From NCBI GenBank assembly GCA_001803165.1, contig MHAZ01000014.1, positions 55,331 to 119,330 of the forward strand: a DNA stretch of 64,000 bases, in the 5' to 3' direction. Shown here piece by piece: positions 36,494 to 45,394 of this stretch. Position numbers and translations under genes: made by a program. Position 1 is the stretch's first letter, and every line of letters begins with the position of its first letter. Below the pieces are notes generated by a model. It was not told the origin of the DNA. It did not search any database and worked only from the letters and a program-made list of their open reading frames with translations. The DNA is from Stygiobacter sp. RIFOXYC2_FULL_38_25 (GTDB lineage: Bacteria; Bacteroidota; Ignavibacteria; Ignavibacteriales; Melioribacteraceae).

Positions 36494-36626
36494 GTGCCTG
36501 AGTTACTGAGTAACTTAGTTCCTAAGTAACTGAGCAAAAGATTTTTAGATTTGTTCAAATTTTTCTATTTCTATGCTGGAATAAGCTTTCTTACCTCTGG
36601 CACTTTGCCACATAGGAACTTAGGCA
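36494..36626. repeat. Intergenic cluster of short direct and inverted repeats
   Basis: Between the giant kinase gene and the aminotransferase gene, 36495-36534 is made of alternating GAGTTACT, GAGTAACTTAG and CTAAGTAACTGAG units that fold on themselves. GTGCCTGAGTT at the left is mirrored by AACTTAGGCAC at 36616-36626. The arrangement suggests a small palindromic repeat element or a decayed MITE. It may also terminate the 12-kb operon transcript. No protein is encoded. Confidence 0.45.
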
Positions 36627-36730
36627 CATTTTTCAATCTGTCACTCCACAAAATTCCCTTGCGAATCAGAACTTAAGCCAATAAGTTTAAGACACTAATA
36701 TTCCATTTTATCAATATCAATAGGTTCTTT

Positions 36731-37948
36731 ATGAGCTTAAGTCTAATTGCAAAATCAATCAAAGCTTCACCAACTTTAGCACTCAACGAAAAAGCAGCAA
36801 TACTAAGAGAAAAAGGTGACCCGGTAATTCATCTTGGCGGAGGCGAACCGAAAAGCAGAGCTCCAATGGATGCTCTTCTTTCAGCAGTGAATATGTTAAA
36901 CAGCGGCGAAGTCCGTTACGCCCCGGCAGATGGAATTCCCGAATTGAAAAAATCTATTATACGCTACACCGAAGAATACTATCACAGAAAAGTTAATCCC
37001 GAAAATGTAATTGCAAGCAGCGGAGCCAAACAATCTATTATGGTTGCTTTGCAAGCAATTCTAAATCCGCAAGAAGAAGTTCTCTTCCCCGCTCCGTATT
37101 GGGTAAGTTATCCCGATATGGCAAAACTCGTCGGCGCAATTCCGGTTCCGGTTTTACCGGAAGATGGAACTTTCTATCCCCGCTTAAAGGATATTGAAAT
37201 GCGCGTTGGCACTTACACTAAAGCAATTATTATTAACAGTCCTAATAATCCTTCCGGCGCAATGTACAGCGAAGAATTTATTTCTGATATTGTTGATTTC
37301 TGCGAGCGCAAAGGAATCTATTTAATAATGGATGATATTTATCACCGCTTGGTATTTGATGGACGAAAACCAATCAGCGCTTACGACTACACAAAAAAAT
37401 CTGTTGAAGAATCAAAACTGCTTATCATCAATGGCGTATCCAAGCAATATGCAATGACCGGCTTCCGAATCGGTTGGGCTGTTGGCAACAAAAAATTAAT
37501 CGAAGCAATGTCGAATATTCAAGGACATCAAACTTCCGGTCCATCTGTTCTTTTGCAGAAGGCCGCGGTTGGCGCTCTCAATGGTATCCAATCCGGTGTA
37601 GAAAGTCTGCGCGTTACTCTTGAAAACAACCGTAACGTTTTGGTTGAACAGCTTCGCTCTTTTGAAGGCGTAAAAGTTAATGTACCGGATGGAACATTCT
37701 ATCTCTTCGCTGATTTTTCCGCTTACGAAAAAGATTCGCAAAAACTTTCTCAATTCTTAATTGATAAAGTTATGGTGCTTACTGTTCCCGGAAAAGAATT
37801 TGGTTTGGATGGTCACTTGCGCATTAGCTATTGCGGAACAATAAAAGATATCACAGAAGGAATTGAAAGAATGAAATGGGCGCTTGATCCCAACTCACCA
37901 AACGAACTTTACATTGGAGACCGCAAATTAGTGAGGGATTGGTCATGA
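36731..37948 (+). CDS. Aspartate/aromatic aminotransferase family (class I/II, PLP-dependent)
   Basis: A 405-residue aminotransferase that probably exchanges the amino group of aspartate with 2-oxoglutarate, giving oxaloacetate. PLP-site motifs are clear: SSGAKQ near 97, NSPNNPSG near 170, MDDIYH near 205, and the Schiff-base Lys in NGVSKQYAMTGFRIGWA, with the C-terminal substrate-carboxylate Arg in HLRISYCG. It overlaps pckA by four bases (ATGA), tying oxaloacetate supply to PEP formation. The exact amino-acid preference is not provable here. Confidence 0.9.
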   Translation: MSLSLIAKSIKASPTLALNEKAAILREKGDPVIHLGGGEPKSRAPMDALLSAVNMLNSGEVRYAPADGIPELKKSIIRYTEEYYHRKVNPENVIASSGAKQSIMVALQAILNPQEEVLFPAPYWVSYPDMAKLVGAIPVPVLPEDGTFYPRLKDIEMRVGTYTKAIIINSPNNPSGAMYSEEFISDIVDFCERKGIYLIMDDIYHRLVFDGRKPISAYDYTKKSVEESKLLIINGVSKQYAMTGFRIGWAVGNKKLIEAMSNIQGHQTSGPSVLLQKAAVGALNGIQSGVESLRVTLENNRNVLVEQLRSFEGVKVNVPDGTFYLFADFSAYEKDSQKLSQFLIDKVMVLTVPGKEFGLDGHLRISYCGTIKDITEGIERMKWALDPNSPNELYIGDRKLVRDWS

Positions 37949-39603
37949 GCAAATATCTCGATTTTCAAACACCTGCAAGCAAACAAGCTTTAGAACTCGC
38001 TTCAGATTTTAGATTAAAGAACCAAGGCATAACTAATCTTGATCGCGTTTACTGGAATCTTCCGCACGAAGCTTTATACGAAGAAGTGATTTTCCGTAAT
38101 GAAGGCAAGCTTTCTAAGGATGGACCGTTAATTGTAAACACTGGAAAGCACACAGCCCGCGCTGCTTCGGATAAATTTATTGTTCAAGAAGAATCTACCA
38201 AGAAAGATATTTGGTGGGGAAACTATAATCGTCCTTATGCTCATGAAAAATGGTCTCAGCTTGTTGGTAGATTTCATGCATGGGCGCAAGGCGAAGAATT
38301 ATTCGTGCAAGACTGTTACGCCGGTGCCGATCCCGATTATAAAATGCCGGTTCGCATTATTACTGAAAAAGCATGGCACAGCATGTTTGCTCGTAACATG
38401 TTTCTTACAACAACTAACAAAGATGAATTAAAAAACTTTGTGCCGGACTTTACCGTTATTGCCGTTCCCGGATTTAAACTTGATCCGATTGCAGACGGAA
38501 CAAGAAGCGATACCGGAATAATTCTAAACTTCGACCAGCGCACAGCAATTATTGCCAATACACTTTACGCCGGCGAGATTAAGAAATCAGTATTCACCGT
38601 TTTGAATTTCTTGCTTACGTACCAAGACGTACTGCCAATGCATTGCTCTGCAAACGTTGGCGATAGCGGCGATGTGGCTTTGTTCTTTGGTTTAAGCGGA
38701 ACTGGAAAAACTACTTTATCAGCAGATCCAAAGCGTAATTTAATTGGCGATGACGAACATGGCTGGAGCTCGCAAGGAGTTTTCAATTTTGAAGCGGGAT
38801 GCTACGCAAAAGTAATACGCCTTTCCGCCGATCATGAACCGCAAATATTTGAGACAACAAAACGCTTCGGAACAATTCTTGAGAATGTAGTTTTCGATCC
38901 AGTAACAAGAAACATTGATCTTGATGATGATACAATTACAGAAAACACGCGCGCTTCTTATCCCATCGGTTTTATTCCAAATGTTATTAAAGATGGTTAT
39001 GTACGCTCGCATCCAAAGAATGTAATATTCTTAACATGCGATGCTTCCGGCGTGATGCCTCCAATCGCTCGGTTAAATCCGGAACAAGCGCAATATCATT
39101 TCATCAGTGGTTATACTTCTAAGATTGCGGGAACGGAGATTGGTTTAGGCATTGAACCGCAAATAACTTTTTCCGCATGTTTCGGCGGACCTTTTATGGT
39201 GCGTCATCCGTTCGATTATTCAGAAATGCTGAAGCAGAGAATTCTGAAAAACAAGGCAAACGTTTGGCTTGTAAATACCGGATGGGTCGGCGGAAGATTT
39301 GGCGTTGGCAAACGTATCAGCATTCGCCATACACGCAATCTTTTGAACGCAGCGTTAGAAGGTAAGCTTGATGAAGTTAAATATAGAAAAGACAAATTGT
39401 TTGGTTACGAAGTACCGATGAGCTGCCCGGATGTTCCTGAAGATGTATTATATCCCGAAGCATCCTGGGGCAACAAAGATGAGTACTGGAAAAAATATGA
39501 TGCTCTTGCTGCTCGCTTCAATGAGAATTTCAAACTGTTCGAAAAAGGCTGCTCGCAAGAAGTTATTAATGCGGGACCAAAGCGTTTATCTACTGTAAAG
39601 TAA
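37945..39603 (+). CDS. pckA: ATP-dependent phosphoenolpyruvate carboxykinase
   Basis: Catalyses oxaloacetate + ATP to phosphoenolpyruvate + CO2 + ADP, the entry step of gluconeogenesis or, in reverse, a fermentative CO2-fixing step. About 552 residues, normal for the ATP-type family. The P-loop GLSGTGKTTLS lies near 254, followed by the metal-binding GDDEHGW; HCSANVG and the NTGWVGG segment are also typical. The ATG at 37945 is chosen, overlapping the aminotransferase stop; a TTG six bases earlier is the other option. A GC-rich hairpin follows the stop. Confidence 0.97.
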   Translation: MSKYLDFQTPASKQALELASDFRLKNQGITNLDRVYWNLPHEALYEEVIFRNEGKLSKDGPLIVNTGKHTARAASDKFIVQEESTKKDIWWGNYNRPYAHEKWSQLVGRFHAWAQGEELFVQDCYAGADPDYKMPVRIITEKAWHSMFARNMFLTTTNKDELKNFVPDFTVIAVPGFKLDPIADGTRSDTGIILNFDQRTAIIANTLYAGEIKKSVFTVLNFLLTYQDVLPMHCSANVGDSGDVALFFGLSGTGKTTLSADPKRNLIGDDEHGWSSQGVFNFEAGCYAKVIRLSADHEPQIFETTKRFGTILENVVFDPVTRNIDLDDDTITENTRASYPIGFIPNVIKDGYVRSHPKNVIFLTCDASGVMPPIARLNPEQAQYHFISGYTSKIAGTEIGLGIEPQITFSACFGGPFMVRHPFDYSEMLKQRILKNKANVWLVNTGWVGGRFGVGKRISIRHTRNLLNAALEGKLDEVKYRKDKLFGYEVPMSCPDVPEDVLYPEASWGNKDEYWKKYDALAARFNENFKLFEKGCSQEVINAGPKRLSTVK

Positions 39604-39610
39604 TTTTAAT

Positions 39611-39634
39611 GCGGGATAGCACACACTATCCCGC
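39611..39634 (+). terminator. Hairpin after pckA
   Basis: GCGGGATAG pairs perfectly with CTATCCCGC around CACACA, eight bases past the pckA stop. No U-run follows, so it may be a partial terminator or an mRNA-stabilising stem between pckA and the lipoprotein gene. Confidence 0.55.
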
Positions 39635-39648
39635 TAATTGGAGTAGTT

Positions 39649-40074
39649 ATGAAAAAGAGTTTTGCTTTAGTATCTGTTCTATTCTTAGCAATTGTTTTTT
39701 TTAGCTCATGCAAAAATGAAGATAGCAACCCCTTTTCTCTTCCCGAAGTGACAGCACCGGTGATAGCAACAAATTCGACAACGGAAAATTTTAGCTATAG
39801 TATAGTTGCCAAAAATTATACTAAGCAGGAAGTTTATAATATTCAAGTCGTTTCGGACTCAATTAAAATTTCATATGCAACCAATTCTGTAACCAGCGGA
39901 CAAATGGAAGTATTGGTTGAATTGAAGGATGGGACTAAGTTGGTCTCGAGAAATATATCCGGTGTATTAGCTGCCAACGACTATAAAAAAATTAAGAGTC
40001 CCCTTTCGAAAGTAACTTTGAACTACTCTAACTTTACCGGGCAGTTTGCACTCAGCTTAAACAATGCATTTTAG
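39649..40074 (+). CDS. Small lipoprotein of unknown function
   Basis: A 141-residue exported protein. The N-terminus MKKSFALVSVLFLAIVFFSSC is a lipoprotein signal with the lipidated Cys at about 21, followed by a disordered acidic stretch (KNEDSNPF). The rest alternates polar and hydrophobic residues, pointing to a small beta-sandwich, but I recognise no family. GGAG lies five bases before the ATG. It is bounded by the pckA hairpin and a strong bidirectional terminator, so it may be expressed partly with pckA. Confidence 0.82.
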   Translation: MKKSFALVSVLFLAIVFFSSCKNEDSNPFSLPEVTAPVIATNSTTENFSYSIVAKNYTKQEVYNIQVVSDSIKISYATNSVTSGQMEVLVELKDGTKLVSRNISGVLAANDYKKIKSPLSKVTLNYSNFTGQFALSLNNAF

Positions 40075-40096
40075 TTTTTAATTTGACTCTGTTAGT

Positions 40097-40122
40097 AAAA
40101 AACCCGCAGCTGCGGGTTTTTT
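40097..40122. terminator. Bidirectional Rho-independent terminator
   Basis: A perfect 26-base palindrome: six A, CCCGCAG, CTGCGGG, six T. It works in both directions and separates the convergent lipoprotein and hemerythrin genes. Confidence 0.93.
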
Positions 40123-40145
40123 AATCAATTTACAGTCAGAGACGG

Positions 40146-40553
40146 CTATACAATTCCTTGCGATTTTAAGAAAGGTGTATATGCTTTATCATCGCCCATT
40201 ATGTGAAGTGTAAGCCAATCTTTAAGAAAATTCATGACATCAAGCGTTAATACGGATTTACCGTTGTCGAAATCTGCTTTCAACTTAACTACTTGCTGAA
40301 CTAACGCATCATGCTCTTTTAAGTGAGCATCGGTTTGCGGGTAATTATATTTACGAAAAATATCTTCTTCGGTTTTAAAATGATAGACTGTGTAATTTGT
40401 TAGCTCATTCAAAATTCCCGATAAAGCTGCTTTACCCTTACCCTCTTTCATTCTGTCGTGTAATGTGTTAACCAGTTCAACAAGTTTCATATGCTGGTTA
40501 TCAATTTGGGTAATGTTTACCGAGAGTGTGGAATTCCATTGAATTAGCGCCAT
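40146..40553 (-). CDS. Bacteriohemerythrin (non-haem di-iron oxygen-binding protein)
   Basis: A 135-residue four-helix protein that binds O2 reversibly at a di-iron site; it may carry, store or sense oxygen. The ligands are all visible: His in DNQHMKLVE, His and Glu in YHFKTEEDIF, His pair in AHLKEHDALV, and His and Asp in LTLHIMGDDKAY. Length and motif order match single-domain bacteriohemerythrins. The gene lies 53 bases downstream of a GAF/PAS kinase gene in the same direction, possibly in one unit. Confidence 0.95.
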   Translation of the reverse strand: MALIQWNSTLSVNITQIDNQHMKLVELVNTLHDRMKEGKGKAALSGILNELTNYTVYHFKTEEDIFRKYNYPQTDAHLKEHDALVQQVVKLKADFDNGKSVLTLDVMNFLKDWLTLHIMGDDKAYTPFLKSQGIV

Positions 40554-40606
40554 GTGTTTTCCCTATATTGTTAGAAAGTTATAGTGTATTAGGATAGTTG
40601 ATTTAT

Positions 40607-42736
40607 TTAATCGAATAATTTATTAAGTAACAGATTAATTTTATTTGAAGAGTCGGTAGGAATCCAAATAGTAAATATTGAGCCGATATTGGGGGTACTT
40701 TGCACAGTTATTTTTCCATTCATAAGATGAATTGTTTTTTGGGCAATTGTTAAGCCAAGCCCAAAACCTTCATAGTTTCTATTATAGCCTTCCGAGGCTT
40801 GCCGGAAAGCTTCAAAGATTTGTGATTGGTCTTCCGGTGCAATTCCAATACCAGTATCTTGTACACTTATTAATGCATATTCAATGTTATTCTCGAATGA
40901 GTACCCGGCATTAATTTTTATTCCTCCGTTAATAGTAAATTTTATTGCGTTATCGAGTAAATTATTAATGATTAAGGAAAGATATTTTTCTTCCGAAGTA
41001 ATTATTATTTCTCTTACGGCGGAATCGAATTCAAGGGTTAACGATTTCTGTTTAGCCTCTTGGCTATACAAAGCTACGCTGCTTCGAAGTAAAGAAATGA
41101 CATTAATCTTTTTCATTGCGAATTTAAGATTGGAAGATTCCAGGTGTGAAAGCAGCAGTATGTTTTCCAGTGAATTCAATAATCGTTTCCCGCCGCTTTG
41201 TACAGCATGAATCATTTCTATTTGTTCTTTTTCAGTTAACTCAAATTCTAATAATTCACTAAATCCAAGAATAGAAATGAGCGGCGTTCTAAACTCGTGA
41301 CTCATATTGGCGAGCAAAGCCGATTTTGCTTTTTCAGCTTTCTCAACCTTAGCTTTAGCCTGGAATAATTGTTCCTCAGCCAGTTTTCGTTCAGTGATGT
41401 CTTCTTGCACACCAAGGTAGTTAATTATTTTACCTGCCGGGTTCTTAATAGGAGATATGTGAGCATAAACCCAAATCAGCTCGCCATTTTTTTTCTTCAT
41501 CATATGTTCCCCCGTCCATTGCTCGCCGCTTCTAACTGCATTATAAGATGCCTTATAGCTTTCGCTGTCTAAACCTTTGCCTTTAAAAATCGCGGGCGTT
41601 TTCCCTAATAATTCTGCAAGAGTATATCCCGTTTTAGCACATATTGCTTCATTGGCATATTCAATTTTCGCTTCTAAGTCGGTAATTGTAATTAGAGAGT
41701 TAGTCTGCTGGACAGCCAATAAAAGTTTCAGATTTTCCTGTTGCGCTTTTTCTCTTTCCAAAATTTCGTTTTTAAGTTCATAGTTAATTTTACCTAATTC
41801 TTTTGTTCTCTCTTCTACACGATGCTCTAACTCAAAACGGGATTGCTGAATTTTGTCTTCCATCATCTTCCTTTCGGAGATATCAAGGAAGCTGATAATT
41901 TGATATTCGTATTTATCAATCAATATGTCTGACGTAGCATAAATTATCGGTACAGCATTTCCTTCGGCAGTTATTAATAGCGCTTCTTCTTTTGTAATAA
42001 TTTCATCCTTAAAAACGTTGTTGTCGAATAACAAGAAGAAGTTATCCTTTTCTTTTCCAATCAAATTTTCCTTCGGAGTGCAAATAAGGTTTACTGCTGT
42101 TTGGTTAGCGTCTTGAATTAGCTTGGAAGATTTATCAATCAGAAAAATTCCTTCGTGAATCGAATCTATAATTTTGTGTAAATCTTCTGTTCCTTGTTTC
42201 AGATTGTTTATTTGTTCAATCAGCTCGGTTTTTCCTTTACTTTCTTTTGAAGTGTTTTTATTGCTGACTGATAATTGGAAATATTTTAAAGTAAAAATTA
42301 AAGTTAGCGCTGAAAGAACTAACTGAGTTTCTTCACTAAGTATGATTTTTTTTTCAATAATTAGAAGCAGAAAAGAGAAAACCATTTCATTGGATTTAAT
42401 AGGAATTAAGTACGCTACTTCGTAGAAGCTTATTTGTTTTTGAGTACTTTTGCCCGATTTCAAAGTCTCGGATAAAAATCCGGCTTCTATCAAATCGCCA
42501 AATACTTTTCTTGCCTCAAATGAGGAAAGCGAGGAGTAGGTACCGGTTAACACAAACTCAAAAGTTGTTTGGTTAAGTAAAAAAAATGATGCCACTCTGC
42601 AGTTAGTAAGCTTGCTGCATTCGGCATTCAACTGCGAAATCAAATCATTCGCATTCGTTGATACAGAAGACCCGGGTTGTAAGAATCTTAAAACCGAATT
42701 CAGACTGCCATATTTTTCTTTGTAATTTTCAGACAT
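40607..42736 (-). CDS. GAF/PAS sensor histidine kinase
   Basis: About 709 residues, cytoplasmic. A divergent GAF-like domain occupies about 10-165, a PAS domain about 185-300, a coiled coil about 300-350, a second PAS about 350-465 (SLITITDLEAKIEYANEAIC, ending LGVQEDITERK). HisKA carries phospho-His in LLANMSHEFRTPL, and HATPase has NLLDNAIKFTI, DTGIGI and GFGLGL. A GTG at 42745 overlapping the HDOD stop is an alternative start. It has no receiver, so its partner regulator is not obvious. Its catalytic core resembles that of the giant hybrid kinase. Confidence 0.9.
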   Translation of the reverse strand: MSENYKEKYGSLNSVLRFLQPGSSVSTNANDLISQLNAECSKLTNCRVASFFLLNQTTFEFVLTGTYSSLSSFEARKVFGDLIEAGFLSETLKSGKSTQKQISFYEVAYLIPIKSNEMVFSFLLLIIEKKIILSEETQLVLSALTLIFTLKYFQLSVSNKNTSKESKGKTELIEQINNLKQGTEDLHKIIDSIHEGIFLIDKSSKLIQDANQTAVNLICTPKENLIGKEKDNFFLLFDNNVFKDEIITKEEALLITAEGNAVPIIYATSDILIDKYEYQIISFLDISERKMMEDKIQQSRFELEHRVEERTKELGKINYELKNEILEREKAQQENLKLLLAVQQTNSLITITDLEAKIEYANEAICAKTGYTLAELLGKTPAIFKGKGLDSESYKASYNAVRSGEQWTGEHMMKKKNGELIWVYAHISPIKNPAGKIINYLGVQEDITERKLAEEQLFQAKAKVEKAEKAKSALLANMSHEFRTPLISILGFSELLEFELTEKEQIEMIHAVQSGGKRLLNSLENILLLSHLESSNLKFAMKKINVISLLRSSVALYSQEAKQKSLTLEFDSAVREIIITSEEKYLSLIINNLLDNAIKFTINGGIKINAGYSFENNIEYALISVQDTGIGIAPEDQSQIFEAFRQASEGYNRNYEGFGLGLTIAQKTIHLMNGKITVQSTPNIGSIFTIWIPTDSSNKINLLLNKLFD

Positions 42737-42741
42737 ATCAA

Positions 42742-43587
42742 TCACATAAGCATCATTTTAATTGTATGAGAATAATCATCAATAAATTTGTCCTTAAGAG
42801 AAAGAATTGTACCACGTCTAAGCTTTAATGCATCCCAGATGATTGGATTTGGTTGAGGGATTAGGTTATCGCCTGAAAAGCCGAAACCAAGTATGTGAGC
42901 AACAATATTTCCGAGATGAACAGAAGCCAGCAGTGTATTTGTTTCTTTTGCTTTTTGTTCCATATGATGATTATAAATTATGTCTTGAATATTCTGAGGG
43001 ATTCTCCACTTATCAGCCAAGATTTGACCGGCGCTTGCATGATCTATTCCAAAAACTTCTTTCTCAGCATCTTTAATCCGGCATTTTTTTTCTACGACAA
43101 GCTCCATAACCTTTTGATACTCTTTCACTGCGAATTCAAGAAAAATAATTTTCCCTATATCATGAAAAACCCCGGCGAGAAAATAGTTTTCAACATTTTT
43201 CTCGCCCATTGCCAAACCAATATTTCTTGTAATTACACCAACTCCAATTGAGTGTGCCCAAAGATCAACCGGGCGCAAACCACGAACATTTTTATCTTTA
43301 GAAAACATCTTCATTACGGATAAGGAAAAAACAATATTTTTTACTTCGTTGTGTCCCAGGTACATCAGCGCTTGCGAAATCGAATCTAGTTTCCCGTGTA
43401 ATCCATAGAGCGGAGAGTTTGCAACCTTCAAAACCTTAAATGCAGAAGTTTGATCTGAGGAAATGATCTTTGCAATTTTCTCGTTGGTTGCCAGCGGGTC
43501 TTCGATAGCTAATGAAAGCTGAGTATAAATTGTTGGCAGTGTAGGTAAATTATTTACTGATGTTCTGATCTTTTCGCTGATATCCAT
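42742..43587 (-). CDS. HDOD-domain signalling protein
   Basis: A 281-residue protein with an HDOD domain over about 10-215, an HD-related output module without reliable phosphodiesterase residues. Motifs include LPTLPTIYTQL, the KVANSPLYG segment and FHDIGKIIFLEF, with HHxx-type IIYNHHMEQ later. HDOD proteins take part in motility, stress and cyclic-di-GMP-linked regulation, but their biochemistry is often unknown. It is directly upstream of, and touching, the GAF/PAS kinase gene, and 12 bases after a small gate-like gene. Confidence 0.9.
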   Translation of the reverse strand: MDISEKIRTSVNNLPTLPTIYTQLSLAIEDPLATNEKIAKIISSDQTSAFKVLKVANSPLYGLHGKLDSISQALMYLGHNEVKNIVFSLSVMKMFSKDKNVRGLRPVDLWAHSIGVGVITRNIGLAMGEKNVENYFLAGVFHDIGKIIFLEFAVKEYQKVMELVVEKKCRIKDAEKEVFGIDHASAGQILADKWRIPQNIQDIIYNHHMEQKAKETNTLLASVHLGNIVAHILGFGFSGDNLIPQPNPIIWDALKLRRGTILSLKDKFIDDYSHTIKMMLM

Positions 43588-43599
43588 TTGAGCCGGCTG

Positions 43600-43917
43600 C
43601 TATTTTTGTTTTGAAATTGTTTGCACAGCAAGATTGAAAAGATCCATTTCTTGGTCATTCATCGGTGTCCAATTCATCCTCTTTTTAAGAATTGTCATCG
43701 TCTCAAAATCCAGCGCCGAGGTTAAATCAGCGGGCACTTCCGGCTCATCCGAATTAATAACTACCGCTTGAATTCCCCACGTCTTAAAAAGACTAATGTG
43801 GTTTTCCGTTAATATAGTTCCGGAGGGAAGCAGCATTTGTCCGTATAAATTTTTTACAAATTCTGTCAGCTCCATACCGGCAGTAATGTCGGCAGTATAG
43901 ATTATTCTCGTAGCCAT
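43600..43917 (-). CDS. Small protein related to N-terminal domains of HD-type signalling proteins
   Basis: About 105 residues. The pattern ITAGMELTEFVKNLYGQMLLPSGTILTENHISLFKTWGIQAV matches the short beta-rich domain often found in or beside HDOD/HD-GYP proteins (GM-x-L-A ... LLP-x-GT-x-L ... L-x-x-WGI). The function is unknown. The ATG at 43917 is used, but a TTG at 43938 has AGAGGA seven bases upstream and is a strong alternative. First gene of the operon with the HDOD protein and the GAF/PAS kinase. Confidence 0.8.
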   Translation of the reverse strand: MATRIIYTADITAGMELTEFVKNLYGQMLLPSGTILTENHISLFKTWGIQAVVINSDEPEVPADLTSALDFETMTILKKRMNWTPMNDQEMDLFNLAVQTISKQK

Positions 43918-44188
43918 CTTATTCCAGATAAAATCCAAGTTATTATCCTCTTTTTTTTGAAAAATTTTAGACTCTGTGTATTAAAAAAAGAACCTGGTAA
44001 GAAGCTAATCCGGCAAGTGCAAAAACAGCTCATTTTCTAATAGATAAAACTTTATTTTAGAAAAATTTTTGATGAACAAAATATTTCTACAGAATCATCA
44101 AACATTTAAGTCAAGTTTCAACTTTAATCTGCTTATGCTATATTCGCACACGATTTGTGCTTTTTAGAAAATCAAAAGGAGTAAAAAA

Positions 44189-45382
44189 TTGCCAATTTCG
44201 AAGCGTGTTAGTAAGATTGGTTTATCACCAACAATGAAGGTAGCCGCCGAAGCAAAAGAAATGCAAATGCGGGGCGAAGATGTAATTGATCTGACAGTTG
44301 GTGAGCCGGATTTCCCTACACCACAGAACATAAAAGATGCGGCTGTTCGGGCTATCAATAATAATTTTACTAAGTACACAAACAATGTCGGTATAATCGA
44401 ACTGCGGGAAGCTATAGCTAATAAATTTAAAAATGATAACGAGCTTTCTTATTCACCAAATGAAATAATTGTTTCTGCCGGGGCAAAGCAAAGCCTTTAC
44501 AATGCAATTCAAGCGCTTGTCTGTGTTGATGATGAAGTGATTATTTCTTCTCCCTACTACGTTTCTTATCCGGAAATGGTTTCGCTTGCTCACGGGAAGT
44601 CAGTTATAATTCCAACAACTGAAGAATCCGGCTTTAAGATTACTCCGCAGCGGCTAAGAAATGCAATTACTGAAAAAACAAAACTGTTGATACTTTGTAA
44701 TCCTTGTAATCCAACCGGAACAGCTTATACAAAAGAGGAACTTGAAAAACTTGTACAAGTAATAGATGGAACGCGAATCTATATTCTTTGTGATGAAATT
44801 TATGAAAAGATCATCTATGATGATTTTCAATTTTTTAGTGTTGCCGCATTAAATGAAAAAGTAAAAAGTAAGACTGTTACAATTAATGGTCATTCCAAAG
44901 CTTATTCTATGACCGGATGGCGACTTGGCTATGCTGCAGGACCCCAAGAAATTATCAACGCGATGAGCAAGTACCAGAGCCACAGTACCGGTAATGCCTC
45001 TTCAATTTCCCAGGCGGCTGCATTAGAAGCGCTAACAGGGCAGCAAGAATCTGTTGAATTAGCAAGAAAAGAATTTGAACGACGCAGAAATTTTTTGCAC
45101 GAAGCACTTACTTCTATTGACGGCTTAACATGTTACAAACCGGAAGGAGCGTTTTATCTCTTTCCAAATGTTTCAGCTTTCTTTCACAAATCTGCAGACG
45201 TACTTAGAATAGAAAACTCATTTGATCTTTCCATGTACTTGCTCTACAAAGCTAAAGTGGCTACAGTGCCGGGTAGCGCGTTCGGCTCCGATGGTTACAT
45301 ACGTATTTCTTATTCAACTTTTATGGATAAATTAGTTGAAGGCGCTAAACGAATTAAAAACACATTGGATCAACTTACTTAA
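44189..45382 (+). CDS. Aspartate aminotransferase family enzyme (class I, PLP-dependent)
   Basis: A 397-residue aminotransferase. VGEPDFPTP near 37, SAGAKQ near 95, NPCNPTG near 170, CDEIYE near 200, and the PLP Lys in NGHSKAYSMTGWRLGYAAG identify the thermophilic-type (Iγ) aspartate or prephenate aminotransferase group. Substrate Arg is in YIRISYS. Translation starts at TTG, seven bases after a strong AGGAG. This is the second such enzyme in the window and only moderately similar to the one at 36731, so the two probably differ in substrate or regulation. It is followed after 12 bases by a secreted esterase gene. Confidence 0.92.
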   Translation: MPISKRVSKIGLSPTMKVAAEAKEMQMRGEDVIDLTVGEPDFPTPQNIKDAAVRAINNNFTKYTNNVGIIELREAIANKFKNDNELSYSPNEIIVSAGAKQSLYNAIQALVCVDDEVIISSPYYVSYPEMVSLAHGKSVIIPTTEESGFKITPQRLRNAITEKTKLLILCNPCNPTGTAYTKEELEKLVQVIDGTRIYILCDEIYEKIIYDDFQFFSVAALNEKVKSKTVTINGHSKAYSMTGWRLGYAAGPQEIINAMSKYQSHSTGNASSISQAAALEALTGQQESVELARKEFERRRNFLHEALTSIDGLTCYKPEGAFYLFPNVSAFFHKSADVLRIENSFDLSMYLLYKAKVATVPGSAFGSDGYIRISYSTFMDKLVEGAKRIKNTLDQLT

Positions 45383-45394
45383 CAACGGCTCTAT

